DNA of 45,046 nt, taken from Cesiribacter sp. SM1 (GTDB lineage Bacteria > Bacteroidota > Bacteroidia > Cytophagales > Cyclobacteriaceae). Numbering within the stretch: the first letter of the stretch is position 1; every line of letters starts with the position of its first letter. Below, piece after piece: positions 9,475 to 19,282 of the stretch. The stretch lies in the NCBI RefSeq assembly GCF_020178975.1, contig NZ_JAHXBU010000010.1, forward strand, positions 1-45,046, read 5' to 3'. The notes beneath the pieces are model-generated. The model ran no database searches, was not told where the DNA came from, and worked only from the letters and a program-made list of their open reading frames with translations. Made by a program: the position numbers and the translations under genes.

Positions 9475-11034
9475 ATGAAACGATACATAGCACTTACCGC
9501 TTTATTTGCCCTTAGTGCAAGTTTATTTTCCTCCTGCGAGGATCTTACAGAAGAGCCGGTGGCTCTCCTGGCCCCGGAAGGTTTTTACAAATCACCGGCA
9601 GATGTGTTAACCGGCCTGAACGGCGCATATTCTGCCATTGGCTCCGAGGAATTCTGGGGGCGTAAGTTAACACTGTCCTTACTGTTGCGGGGCGATATGG
9701 CTGATATAGGCGACCTTACCACCACAACACCCCGCATACAGGTGAACGGTTTTCAGATGGACCCCTCCAACGGCATGGTCGCAGCTTTTTGGCCCAGGGC
9801 TTACGAAGGCTTGGCCACGATCAACAGCGCCATTGAAGGAGCCCAAAAGCTTAACGAAGAGGAGGATTCCATCAACCCCCTGATTGCAGAGGGGCGCTTC
9901 CTAAGGGCTTTCCTCCACTTTCACCTGGTACAGCTCTTTGGCGATATTCCCTATATGGGTTCCTCGCTGATAGACCCAAACCTTGCCTACACCCTGGATG
10001 AAACGCCTGTAGCAGAGGTGTATGCCGGCATTATAGCGGATTTGGAGTTTGCTAAGCAATGGCTGCCCAATGACCAGGGCGTACGCTCAAGACCAAGCAA
10101 AGCAACTGCAGCAGGTCTGCTGGCCTCGGTGCATCTTACCCGCGAGAACTGGCAGGGCGCCTACGACGAAGCCAGGTATGTGATTGATAACCGGGAGGGT
10201 TTTGGGATTGGCCTGGCCGCCGAGTTTCAGAATCTGTTTGATGCCAGTGTGATAGATAATCCTGAAAATGCAAAGGAAATATTGTTTACCGTGGATTTCA
10301 GGGGAAAGGATGAAAGCAATATTTCGGGTTATGGTAACTATACCCGGGATTACCTGGCATCCGTAACCGGACCCAGGGGCGATGAACGTTTTGCGGTTGG
10401 TGAAGGCTGGAGTATTGCCGTTCCCACCATGAAGGTGTATGAAAGCTGGGATCCGAAGGATTATCGTAAAGCGGTAAGCTTTGATACCGTAGCCATGATG
10501 GGGGATACACTTACCCGCTATGTGTACTGGGACCGTGCTTCCAGGGGTGTGGCCAGACCACATATTGCCAAGTACTACCGGGCCTTTGGTCAGGCAGGCT
10601 TAAACGGCCGTGATTCTGATATCAACGCTCATGCGCAACGCTACGCAGAAATTCTGCTAATAGCTGCCGAAGCCCTTAATGAGCTCAGCGGTCCCACAGA
10701 TGAAGCAATGTCTTATGTGAATGAGGTCAGGAGCCGTGCCAGAAGAGAATTGGATGCTGATCCTGCCAACGACAGGAGCTTTCCGGTAGATGTTCCCACA
10801 GGTTTATCTAAGGAAGATTTCAGATGGCTGGTGCTGGAAGAACGGAGGCTGGAGCTGGCTTTTGAATTTAAGCGCTGGTATGATATTGTAAGGCGGGACT
10901 TAGGCAACAGGGTATTCAGTCCGGAGGGGCTGGAGTACCAGCCTAACTTTAATGCCGCCCGGGACTATTTGTTTCCAAAGCCACAAAGTGATCTGAACCT
11001 CAACCCTAATCTGGATCAGAACACTGGCTATTAA
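9475..11034 (+). CDS. susD: SusD/RagB-family surface glycan-binding lipoprotein
   Basis: The lid of the SusCD importer: an outer-leaflet lipoprotein that captures oligosaccharide and hands it to SusC. The start at 9475 was chosen because it yields a clean lipoprotein signal (MKRYIALTALFALSASLFSS then Cys21); upstream in-frame starts at 9463 and 9430 only add residues before it. The 519-residue product has the family's N-terminal helical region (EGFYKSPADVLTGLNGAYSA) and the C-terminal RagB/SusD signature (EERRLELAFEFKRWYDIVRR). The length is normal. It follows susC by 22 bases and is separated from the enzyme genes by a 378-base gap. Confidence 0.95.
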   Translation: MKRYIALTALFALSASLFSSCEDLTEEPVALLAPEGFYKSPADVLTGLNGAYSAIGSEEFWGRKLTLSLLLRGDMADIGDLTTTTPRIQVNGFQMDPSNGMVAAFWPRAYEGLATINSAIEGAQKLNEEEDSINPLIAEGRFLRAFLHFHLVQLFGDIPYMGSSLIDPNLAYTLDETPVAEVYAGIIADLEFAKQWLPNDQGVRSRPSKATAAGLLASVHLTRENWQGAYDEARYVIDNREGFGIGLAAEFQNLFDASVIDNPENAKEILFTVDFRGKDESNISGYGNYTRDYLASVTGPRGDERFAVGEGWSIAVPTMKVYESWDPKDYRKAVSFDTVAMMGDTLTRYVYWDRASRGVARPHIAKYYRAFGQAGLNGRDSDINAHAQRYAEILLIAAEALNELSGPTDEAMSYVNEVRSRARRELDADPANDRSFPVDVPTGLSKEDFRWLVLEERRLELAFEFKRWYDIVRRDLGNRVFSPEGLEYQPNFNAARDYLFPKPQSDLNLNPNLDQNTGY

Positions 11035-11412
11035 GGATAGCGCAACAGAAGACGGGAGAAGTGGCCGGCATGCTGCTTCACCCGCACCTGTTCTGCCCGT
11101 ACGATAGCTTAATAGGGCTTTGCTAAAAAGGGCAGATGATAAGAAGTTGCCAGCGGAACCTGCCATTTGCAGGCTGTGCAGCATCTTCTGTACGAATTTG
11201 CTACTAAAACCGGAAAATTGAATCCCCTGCCAGGATTAAATTGCCCAGGCTATGCTGTGTTCCCGGATAGTACTCCTGTTCAATTCAGCAGGAATCAAAT
11301 TCCATACAAAGCTGCCTTTTATAGCTATAGTACAGTGCCATACGGCATCGCTAAGGCTTAACCAACCCCCAGGCTGCCAAAAAAACAATTGTTCTCTATA
11401 ATTTACATTTAG
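11035..11412. other. Gap between susD and the enzyme operon
   Basis: No gene is seen. A large imperfect hairpin can form just after susD (arms at 11046-11061 and 11076-11095, pairing CAGAA/TTCTG, CGGG/CCCG and GAAG/CTTC); it lacks a U-tract and is at best an attenuator or mRNA-stability element. Further on is the 12-mer shared with the susC leader (11186-11197). The gap probably carries the promoter for the enzyme genes. Confidence 0.45.
11186..11197 (+). promoter_or_regulatory. Candidate HTCS-linked motif, enzyme-operon side
   Basis: Second copy of TTCTGTACGAAT, followed at once by TTGCTAC (11198-11204). The first copy, also associated with TTGCTAC words, lies upstream of susC at 6074-6085. 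It is placed about 215 bases before the first GH2 start. Interpretation as an activator site is inference. Confidence 0.35.
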
Positions 11413-13935
11413 ATGGTCCGAAACTATATTTTTTTGCTCCTCTGCATCTTTTATACCTTCAGCCTGTCCGCACAAACCGGAGTGCCCACAAAGATCAGGT
11501 TGACCGAGGGCTGGGAATTTCTGAAGAGCGATCTGGGAGGGATATGGGAAGCGGTGAGGCCAGTAAAAAAAGGAGCCCCAGAAAGTGTGCCCTTCTGGGA
11601 GTCGGTACGCCTGCCTCATAGCTTCAACGCAACAGATGCGGTAGATCCCGATGTAAATTATTACCAGGGCCCTGGCTGGTACCGAACTGCCATCCCGGCA
11701 GAAAACCCCTACCAGGGTGGCAGAACATTACTGCATTTTGAAGGAGCAGGACAGAAAACGGAAGTATGGGTATATACAACCAAAGTAGGTTCGCATATTG
11801 GTGGTTATGATGAGTGGACGGTAGACATCACCGAGGCAGTTGAAGCATTTAAGAAACGCCCGGAATTCCACGATCAGTTTAAAGGCAAAGTCCCTATTTC
11901 CATCCGCTGTGATAATTCCAGGGATTTGGAAATGATTCCATCAGACCTTTCTGACTTCAACATTTACGGGGGGCTGTACCGTTACCTGAACCTGGTGTAT
12001 GTGCCGGCACTCTCGCTGGATAAAGTATTTGCCACTGCAGCCGTTGACAAGGCCGGAGCGGAGGGAAGCCTGAAAATTCGTACCCGTATCTATAACCCGG
12101 ATTGCCTTGATAAAGCCGAACTAAGCATTCGCCTGTTTGATCCCAAAGGAAAAGTGATCAGCAAGTACAGCAAAAGCATAAATCCGCTGGAGGTTGCAGA
12201 GCAGGAAATCTGGCGCACAAGCATTAAAAAGCCGCACCTCTGGTCACCCGACAGCCCTGTACGCTATGCCCTCGAAGTAAGCATTCGCACACCCTCTGGT
12301 ACCCATACCCAACACCAGAATATTGGTTTTCGTCATTTCGAGTTCCTGGAGAAAGGGCCATTCCACTTAAACGGAAAAAGGCTGCTGCTGCGGGGTACGC
12401 ACCGCCACGAAGATCATGCCGGGGTGGCCAATGCCATGACTGCCGCGCAAATGCAGGAAGAGATGCTCCTGATGAAGGAGGTAGGTGTTAATTTTATTCG
12501 GTTGGGGCACTACCAGCAGTCTCGTGTGATACTGGATCTGTGTGACAGCCTGGGTATCCTGGTCTGGGAGGAAATTCCCTGGTGCCGTGGGGGCCTGGGA
12601 GGGGAAGTCTACAAGGAACAGGCCCGCCGGATGCTTACCAACATGATTGAGCAGCATTACAACCACCCATCCGTGATCATCTGGGGCTTAGGCAATGAAA
12701 ATGACTGGCCTGGTGATTTCGCTGAATTTGACCAGCAAAAGATCAGAACCTTTATGGCAGAGCTGAATGACCTGGCGCATCAGCTGGACCCAAGCCGCAA
12801 AACAGCCATCCGTCGCTGTGATTTTTGCAAAGACATCGTGGATGTGTACTCACCCTCCATCTGGGCTGGCTGGTACCGGGGTGCCTATACAGAGTATAAG
12901 GAAGTTTCTGAAGAAGAGTTTGGCAGGGTAAACCATTTTCTGCATGTAGAGTGGGGGGGCGATAGCCATGCCCGCAGGCATGCTGAAAACCCGGATAAGG
13001 TGCTGGCTCAGATCAGAACTGGTAAGGGCGCCGATGAAAGAATGGGCGATGCCTCCCTTTATGGCGGGGCAGCCCGGGTATCAAAGGACGGCGACTGGAG
13101 CGAAAGCTATATCTGTAATCTGATAGACTGGCACCTGAAGGAACAGGAAACCATGCCCTGGTTAACGGGTACGGCCTATTGGCCTTTCAAGGATTTTTCC
13201 ACGCCGGTTCGGCCGGAAAATCCGGTGCCTTATGTCAACCAGAAAGGTATCATCGAAAGAGACTTTACCCCCAAAGAATCCTACTATGTTTTTCAATCGT
13301 ACTGGGCCCGGAAACCCATGGTACACATTTATGGGCATAGCTGGCCGGTGCGCTGGGGAGAAAAGGGGGAGGAAAAGATGATAAAGGTTTATTCTAACTG
13401 CGATGAAGCAGAGCTGTTTGTAAATGGCAAAAGCAGGGGAATTAAAAAGCGCAACAGCCAGGACTTCCCGGCTGCAGGCCTACGCTGGATGGTAGCCCTG
13501 AACGATGGGAACAATGAAGTAATGGTGGTGGCCTGGAAAGGTAAAGTAACGATGACTGACAAGATAACCTTCAATTATCAGACAGAAAAATGGGAGGAGC
13601 CAGCGCAGCTGGTACTTGAAAAGCTCAGTGCCCAGCAGGATACGGTACTTGTTCAGCTAAGGGTGCTGGACGAGAAGGGCGTTGCATGCCTGGATGCCGC
13701 ACAATTTGTAAGGTTTTCCCTGGCAGGCGATGGCAGGCTGATCGAGAACCAGGGTACCTCTACCGGTTCCAGTAAGGTGCAGCTGTATAATGGCAGAGCA
13801 CTGATCAGGGTCAAAACAAACGGGGGAAGAAATGTCATCAGTGCACAGGCAGACGGGCTGCCAACAGCCATGCTCTACCTTGGAAAAGAAGAAGCAACGA
13901 AACTAGGAGATGTTATTAATGCCACAGCAGAGTAA
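11413..13935 (+). CDS. GH2 family glycoside hydrolase, possible beta-glucuronidase
   Basis: Exported exo-acting beta-glycosidase (840 residues). A signal peptide (to about residue 20) is followed by the GH2 sugar-binding jelly-roll (about 25-220), an Ig-like domain (about 225-320), the TIM barrel (about 325-620) and C-terminal DUF4982-like and Ig-like domains. The predicted acid/base is E429 in GLGNEND and the nucleophile E513 in HVEWGG, both present. N609-x-K611 in VNQKGI matches the N-x-K carboxylate-binding motif described for GH2 beta-glucuronidases, which would suit a uronate locus, though related beta-galactosidases can have similar residues here. The next gene overlaps its 3' end, so this gene heads the enzyme operon. 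Confidence 0.9.
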   Translation: MVRNYIFLLLCIFYTFSLSAQTGVPTKIRLTEGWEFLKSDLGGIWEAVRPVKKGAPESVPFWESVRLPHSFNATDAVDPDVNYYQGPGWYRTAIPAENPYQGGRTLLHFEGAGQKTEVWVYTTKVGSHIGGYDEWTVDITEAVEAFKKRPEFHDQFKGKVPISIRCDNSRDLEMIPSDLSDFNIYGGLYRYLNLVYVPALSLDKVFATAAVDKAGAEGSLKIRTRIYNPDCLDKAELSIRLFDPKGKVISKYSKSINPLEVAEQEIWRTSIKKPHLWSPDSPVRYALEVSIRTPSGTHTQHQNIGFRHFEFLEKGPFHLNGKRLLLRGTHRHEDHAGVANAMTAAQMQEEMLLMKEVGVNFIRLGHYQQSRVILDLCDSLGILVWEEIPWCRGGLGGEVYKEQARRMLTNMIEQHYNHPSVIIWGLGNENDWPGDFAEFDQQKIRTFMAELNDLAHQLDPSRKTAIRRCDFCKDIVDVYSPSIWAGWYRGAYTEYKEVSEEEFGRVNHFLHVEWGGDSHARRHAENPDKVLAQIRTGKGADERMGDASLYGGAARVSKDGDWSESYICNLIDWHLKEQETMPWLTGTAYWPFKDFSTPVRPENPVPYVNQKGIIERDFTPKESYYVFQSYWARKPMVHIYGHSWPVRWGEKGEEKMIKVYSNCDEAELFVNGKSRGIKKRNSQDFPAAGLRWMVALNDGNNEVMVVAWKGKVTMTDKITFNYQTEKWEEPAQLVLEKLSAQQDTVLVQLRVLDEKGVACLDAAQFVRFSLAGDGRLIENQGTSTGSSKVQLYNGRALIRVKTNGGRNVISAQADGLPTAMLYLGKEEATKLGDVINATAE

Positions 13936-15178
13936 TACCAGGCTTGCTTCAGGCCCGACAAAATTTGAAGATACACCAAAGCCTTTGCTCAGGAGCATAG
14001 GAGGCTTAAAAACAGGTATGCTGTTAGCAATTGTATTGGTTTTGGGTGCTGGCAGTGGTGCTGGTAATCGGCAGAATTGGGATAAGCGCGCTGTCGTAGA
14101 AGTACTGAGGGAGCAGGTTTTAACAGATGCTGCCTGGGCACTTTCACAGGAACCAGTCACGGTAACGGCAAGCATAGCGGCGAGAAGTGCCGGGGGGAAG
14201 CATGACTTTTATTCAGAAGGGGACTACTGGTGGCCAGACCCGGATAATCCGGAGGGCCCCTACATTCAGCGTGACGGGATGACCAATCCTGATAACTTTG
14301 TTGCCCACCGTCTGGCAATGATTCGATTCAGCCGCATTGTAGGAGCCCTGGTATCAGCCTATACACTAACAGGCGAGCAACAGTATGTAAACCATGCCAG
14401 GAAGCACCTGCGGGCATGGTTTATCGAGGCAGATAACAGGATGAATCCCTCCCTTCTGTATGCACAGGCCATTAAAGGGAGGGTAACAGGGCGGGGCATC
14501 GGCATCATCGATACTATTCACCTGGTAGAAGTAGCCCAGGGGGTACGGGTGCTGGAAGCAGCGCCAGGCATGCCCCGGGAAGAGGTGGCGGCCATCAAAG
14601 ACTGGTTTGCTCAATACCTTGGCTGGCTTACAACCCATCCCTATGGCCAGGCGGAAATGAATTGGAAAAACAACCACGCTACCTGCTGGGTAATGCAGGT
14701 GGCAGCATTTGCACGCCTTACTGGTAACCAGGAGATCCTGGAATTTTGCAGGAAAAGGTTTAAGGAGGTGCTGCTCCCTAAGCAGATGGCGCCGGATGGC
14801 AGTTTCCCGCTTGAGTTGGCCAGGACAAAACCCTATGGATATTCCCTCTTTAACCTGGATGCCATGACCATGGTGGTATTTCTCTTATCAGATCAAAACC
14901 ACAATTTATGGAATTATCAGACCCCTGATGGTAAATCAATCAGAAAAGGAATTGAGTTTCTGTATCCCTATGTCAAGAACAAGGGCTCCTGGCCTTATCA
15001 GGAGGACGTTATGTATTGGGACCAGTGGCCGGTAGCCCATCCTTTTCTCCTGTTTGGCGCGCAGGCATACAAGCAGGATGCCTGGTTCGAGACCTGGAAA
15101 GGCCTGGAGCATGCCCCTGAAGAAGATGAGGTCATCCGTAACTTACCTATCCGCTATCCACTCATATGGCTGAACTAG
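13910..15178 (+). CDS. Alginate-lyase-superfamily polysaccharide lyase (PL5/PL38-like)
   Basis: Predicted uronate-polymer lyase that cleaves by beta-elimination, leaving a 4,5-unsaturated uronic acid end. Of 422 residues, the region after about residue 50 is an (alpha/alpha)-type Alginate_lyase domain: WWPDPDNPEGPYIQRDG near the start, the catalytic Asn-His pair N255/H256 in WKNNHATCW, and R305 and Y309/Y311 in ARTKPYGYS, matching the Asn/His/Arg/Tyr set of PL5-type enzymes. The start overlaps the GH2 gene by 26 bases. ATG 13919 has AGGAG nine bases before it and is a good alternative; ATG 14018 would put the hydrophobic export segment at the N-terminus. Family features suggest glucuronan or alginate-like substrates; which one is not decided by sequence. 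Confidence 0.85.
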   Translation: MLLMPQQSNTRLASGPTKFEDTPKPLLRSIGGLKTGMLLAIVLVLGAGSGAGNRQNWDKRAVVEVLREQVLTDAAWALSQEPVTVTASIAARSAGGKHDFYSEGDYWWPDPDNPEGPYIQRDGMTNPDNFVAHRLAMIRFSRIVGALVSAYTLTGEQQYVNHARKHLRAWFIEADNRMNPSLLYAQAIKGRVTGRGIGIIDTIHLVEVAQGVRVLEAAPGMPREEVAAIKDWFAQYLGWLTTHPYGQAEMNWKNNHATCWVMQVAAFARLTGNQEILEFCRKRFKEVLLPKQMAPDGSFPLELARTKPYGYSLFNLDAMTMVVFLLSDQNHNLWNYQTPDGKSIRKGIEFLYPYVKNKGSWPYQEDVMYWDQWPVAHPFLLFGAQAYKQDAWFETWKGLEHAPEEDEVIRNLPIRYPLIWLN

Positions 15179-15206
15179 CTGAATGATTTAACTATAAACT
15201 TCTGAA

Positions 15207-16424
15207 ATGAACCATAGAAATAGCCGGTACACCCTGTTAATAATGCTGCTTTTGCTGGCCTGCCACACGGCCTGCATTGGGCAGTCTAAATCAACTGATA
15301 AACGTTTCGCACAGGCACAGCAACAAACCCGGCTGATGCTCCGGGAAATCGAAAAGGCCAAACACCAAGAAGCAGGTGCTGTTGTTTCCCCCCGGACACT
15401 ATCAGCATCGGGCGAACTTGAATTGGTGGCGACAAAAGACTGGACCAGTGGCTTTTTCCCGGGATCACTCTGGTATTTATATGAACAAAGCCAGGATCCG
15501 TTTTGGCTGGAGAAAGCCAGGGCTTTTACCGCACCCCTTGAGCAGGAAAAGGTAAATGGGCGTACCCACGACATGGGGTTTAAAATCTACTGCAGTTATG
15601 GCAATGGCTATCGCTTAACTAAGGATCCTCACTACCGCAGTGTACTCATTGAGGCGGCAGAGACCCTGGCTACCCGCTTCAATCCTAACGTAGGGGCTAT
15701 ACGCTCCTGGGACCACAATGCAGACAAATGGGATTTTCCAGTAATTATAGACAATATGATGAACCTGGAGCTGTTGTTTGCCGCCACCCGCCTGACAGGC
15801 GACTCTGCTTACTATCAGATAGCTGTGAGCCACGCCAATAAAACTTTAAAGAACCACTTCCGGGAAGATAACAGCACTTACCACGTCATTGGCTACGATC
15901 CTGCCAACGGGCAGGTGCTTAAGAAAAACACTCACCAGGGATACAGCCATGCCTCAGCCTGGGCACGCGGACAGGCCTGGGGGTTGTATGGGTATACCAT
16001 GTGCTACCGCGAAACAGGGAATAAGGCTTACCTGTGGCAGGCAGAAAAAATTGCAGCCTATATGCTGGAGCACCCTAATATGCCAGCAGACCTGGTCCCT
16101 TACTGGGATTACAACGCTCCCCGGATTCCGGATGAGCCCCGTGATGTCTCTGCTGCTGCTGTTATGGCTTCCGCACTTTATGAATTAAGCACCTACAGCC
16201 AAAGGGGCAGTGTATACCGCGCCGAAGCGGATAAAGTGATCAGGCATTTATCGGAAAGCTACACTGCGCCAGCAGGAGGGGCTAAAGGATTTATTCTATT
16301 GCACAGCACAGGATCAAAACCTCATAACAGCGAAGTAGATGTACCGCTTAGCTATGCCGATTACTACTACCTGGAGGCCCTGCTTAGAAAGCAAAAATTA
16401 ATGAACAGACACAAGCTGTTTTAA
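15207..16424 (+). CDS. GH88 unsaturated glucuronyl/galacturonyl hydrolase
   Basis: Hydrolyses the unsaturated uronic acid from the non-reducing end of lyase products by hydration of the enol-ether bond. The 405 residues carry a lipoprotein-type signal (LLLLAC, Cys19), then an (alpha/alpha)6 barrel with the GH88 hallmarks: TSGFFPGSLW, the two key aspartates D122 (THDMGF) and D182 (IIDNMMNLELL), and SHASAWARGQAWGLYG. The length is slightly above typical because of the signal. It lies 28 bases after the lyase gene, the natural partner that makes its substrate. Lipid anchoring would place it in the periplasm or on the outer membrane. Confidence 0.93.
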   Translation: MNHRNSRYTLLIMLLLLACHTACIGQSKSTDKRFAQAQQQTRLMLREIEKAKHQEAGAVVSPRTLSASGELELVATKDWTSGFFPGSLWYLYEQSQDPFWLEKARAFTAPLEQEKVNGRTHDMGFKIYCSYGNGYRLTKDPHYRSVLIEAAETLATRFNPNVGAIRSWDHNADKWDFPVIIDNMMNLELLFAATRLTGDSAYYQIAVSHANKTLKNHFREDNSTYHVIGYDPANGQVLKKNTHQGYSHASAWARGQAWGLYGYTMCYRETGNKAYLWQAEKIAAYMLEHPNMPADLVPYWDYNAPRIPDEPRDVSAAAVMASALYELSTYSQRGSVYRAEADKVIRHLSESYTAPAGGAKGFILLHSTGSKPHNSEVDVPLSYADYYYLEALLRKQKLMNRHKLF

Positions 16425-16473
16425 AATTAAATGGGTAGTTAACCTGCCTGAAATAAAGCATTTAAACAAGAAC

Positions 16474-19167
16474 ATGATCAGGATCTTTTGGGCTTTTACC
16501 CTTAGTACAGTGTTGTTTGCCAGCATGGCGGCTAGTGGGCAGTCAACCATAAAAAAGTCAATCAACACTAACTGGATATTCCACAAAGGAAACCTTGAGG
16601 GAGTGCCATCGGGCAGCCTTGAGGAAGGAGAATGGGAACAGGTTTCACTTCCGCACAGCTGGAATACTGCAGATGTACTGGATGATGAAGCTGGCTACTA
16701 CAGAGGCGTGGGCTGGTACCGGAAAGAGCTGTTCGTGAGCCCGACAGATAAAGATAAAAAAGCGTTTCTCTTCTTCGAAGGGGTAAACCAGGAGGCAACA
16801 GTATATGTGAACGGCAAATTAGCAGGAACACATGCAGGAGGGTATACCCGTTTTTGTTTCCCGGTAGATCATCTGCTGACCTATGAAGAGGGAGTCGCCA
16901 ACGAAATCCTTCTAAAAGTAGACAACAGCCACAATGAAGATATTCCCCCACTATCGGCTGATTTTACCTTTTTTGGTGGCTTATACCGGGATGTGTACCT
17001 GATCACCAAAAACAAGGTGTTTTTTGATCTTAGCGATCATGCCGCTACCGGTATTTTTGTGACAACGCCGGCCGTCACAAAGGAAAAAGCAAGCGTGCAG
17101 GTAAAAGCAACCGTTGTAAACAGTGCTCTTCTTGCTAAAGCATTAACGGTAGAAAGTACCATCAGGGATAAAAAGGGCAGGCTTATAGCAAGGGCAAAGC
17201 AAAAACTGCATGCAAAGCCGCAGCAGAAAGCAACCTTCACCCTTACATTTAAAGACATCAGTTCCCCCCAACTCTGGTCACCCGAAGATCCATATCTCTA
17301 TACCATTGAAACTACGATACGGGAAGGGGCAGAGACTGATCCGCTGGACAGCGTAGTGCATCCACTGGGCTTTCGCTGGTTTTCATTTGATCCTGGAAAA
17401 GGCTTTTTTCTGAATGGTGTACCCTATAAGCTAATCGGGGCCAGCCGCCATCAGGACTATGATCAGATGGGCAACGCCCTGCCGGATGCCATGCACGTGC
17501 AGGATGTAACCATGCTGAAGGAGATGGGTGCTAATTTTCTGCGGGTTGCACATTACCCCCAGGACCCCGCAGTACTGGAAGCCTGCGACAGGCTGGGCCT
17601 GCTGGCATCGGTGGAGATCCCTGTGGTCAACCAGATCTCGGAATCCAGAGCCTTTGCCGAGAACAGTAAATGGATGATGCTGGAGATGATACGGCAGAAT
17701 TACAACCACCCCAGTGTGATCATATGGGCCTATATGAATGAGGTGTTGCTGCGGCCAAAGTATAAGGATCAGCCGGAACGTCAGGCTGCTTATTTTAAGG
17801 AAGTGGCAGCCCTTGCCCGGGAGCTGGAAGCACTTACCAGAAAGGAAGATCCGTACCGCTATACCATGATCCCCAACCACGGTGATTTTAACCGGTATAA
17901 TGAAGTAGGCCTCACGGAAATACCCATGCTGGTGGGGTGGAACCTCTATCAGGGCTGGTATGGAGCAAACCTGGAGGGATTTGCCGCTTTTCTTGACAGG
18001 CACCGGAAGGAGCTGCCACATAAACCACTGCTGGTTACAGAGTATGGTGCAGACGCTGACCCCCGCCTGCGTTCTTTTGCGCCAGAAAGGTTCGACATGA
18101 CGGTGGAGTATGCCACTATCTACCATGCCTATTACCTGGAGGAAATGATGAAAAGACCTTTTGTGGCGGCCGCTATGTTCTGGAATCTTGCAGATTTCAA
18201 CTCAGAAGAGCGGATTGATGCAGTGCCTCACATCAACAACAAAGGGATATTGGGCATCGACAGAAAGCCGAAAGATACCTACTTCTACTACCAGGCCCAT
18301 CTGCTGGGCAGTCCCTTCCTTAAAATTGGCTCTTCGCAATGGACATTGCGCAGCGGGCTTGCAGATGCCCCTGATCTTCAGGTTTCTTCACAGCCACTTG
18401 AAGTATATACCAACCTCGACAGCGTGAGTCTTTCTGTCAATGGCAGGAAGATCGGCGGAAAAAAAGCAGTTAACAGATTAGCTGTTTTCAATGTACCCTT
18501 CGCAGATGGAGTGAACCAAGTGGAAGTGGCCTCGATGAAAGATGGTGTGCTGTATAAGGATAGGACCAAAATAACTTTTAAACTGCTGCCCCGGAACTTC
18601 AGGACTACGATTGCCTTTCGGGAAATCAACATCAGTGCAGGCGATAAAAGATATTTTACCGATGAAAAGCTGCAGCAGGTGTGGTTGCCGGATCAGCCCT
18701 ATGAAGCCGGTAGCTATGGCTGGGTAGGAGGTCGTCCTTTTACCCTGCAACACCAGTACCGGCAGGGGTATGGTACAGATAAAAACATAAAGGGAACCAA
18801 CTATGACCCCATATACCAGACCCAAATCACGGGTATCCGGCAATACAAGCTTGATGTGCCTCCCGGCCAGTATGAACTAACCCTGCATTTTGCAGAATTG
18901 CTCTCCGACAAAGAACAGCAGGTACTTGCCTATAATCTGAATAGTGCTACAGCCAAAGAAACCCTTCACCAGCGGGTATTTGATGTACTGATCAATGGAG
19001 AATATGTTTTGCAGCCTCTTTCCAATCAGCAAGAATTAATCCCGGAGCGTGCCTACTCAACCAAAGTGATGATTACGGTAGAAGGAGAGGAGGGGATAGA
19101 GATACGCTTTCAGCCACGGCAGGGGGAGGCTATTTTGAACGGCTTACAGCTAAGAAAACTGTATTGA
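16474..19167 (+). CDS. GH2 family glycoside hydrolase with malectin-like C-terminal domain
   Basis: Second exported GH2 enzyme of the operon (897 residues). A signal peptide (to about residue 22) precedes the sugar-binding domain (about 25-185), Ig-like domain (about 190-300), TIM barrel (about 305-600), a DUF4982-like domain (about 625-700) and a malectin-like carbohydrate-binding domain (about 715-897, ending in EGIEIRFQP...NGLQLRKLY). The acid/base is E423 in AYMNEV and the nucleophile E523 in VTEYGAD. N588-N589-K590 followed by GILGIDRKPK resembles the N-x-K...DRKPK stretch of E. coli beta-glucuronidase, supporting a uronosidase role; a beta-galactosidase cannot be excluded. It starts 49 bases after GH88. 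It is diverged from the first GH2 and is not a recent duplicate. Confidence 0.9.
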   Translation: MIRIFWAFTLSTVLFASMAASGQSTIKKSINTNWIFHKGNLEGVPSGSLEEGEWEQVSLPHSWNTADVLDDEAGYYRGVGWYRKELFVSPTDKDKKAFLFFEGVNQEATVYVNGKLAGTHAGGYTRFCFPVDHLLTYEEGVANEILLKVDNSHNEDIPPLSADFTFFGGLYRDVYLITKNKVFFDLSDHAATGIFVTTPAVTKEKASVQVKATVVNSALLAKALTVESTIRDKKGRLIARAKQKLHAKPQQKATFTLTFKDISSPQLWSPEDPYLYTIETTIREGAETDPLDSVVHPLGFRWFSFDPGKGFFLNGVPYKLIGASRHQDYDQMGNALPDAMHVQDVTMLKEMGANFLRVAHYPQDPAVLEACDRLGLLASVEIPVVNQISESRAFAENSKWMMLEMIRQNYNHPSVIIWAYMNEVLLRPKYKDQPERQAAYFKEVAALARELEALTRKEDPYRYTMIPNHGDFNRYNEVGLTEIPMLVGWNLYQGWYGANLEGFAAFLDRHRKELPHKPLLVTEYGADADPRLRSFAPERFDMTVEYATIYHAYYLEEMMKRPFVAAAMFWNLADFNSEERIDAVPHINNKGILGIDRKPKDTYFYYQAHLLGSPFLKIGSSQWTLRSGLADAPDLQVSSQPLEVYTNLDSVSLSVNGRKIGGKKAVNRLAVFNVPFADGVNQVEVASMKDGVLYKDRTKITFKLLPRNFRTTIAFREINISAGDKRYFTDEKLQQVWLPDQPYEAGSYGWVGGRPFTLQHQYRQGYGTDKNIKGTNYDPIYQTQITGIRQYKLDVPPGQYELTLHFAELLSDKEQQVLAYNLNSATAKETLHQRVFDVLINGEYVLQPLSNQQELIPERAYSTKVMITVEGEEGIEIRFQPRQGEAILNGLQLRKLY

Positions 19168-19282
19168 TTATTACAGCAAGTAGCTGGAGCGTGAAAGCAC
19201 AACGAATACGCTGCATCGAATTTGATCTTTATCATAAAACAAAATAGCCGTGCTCAGCACTACAACCTGGAGAAGCAGATCC

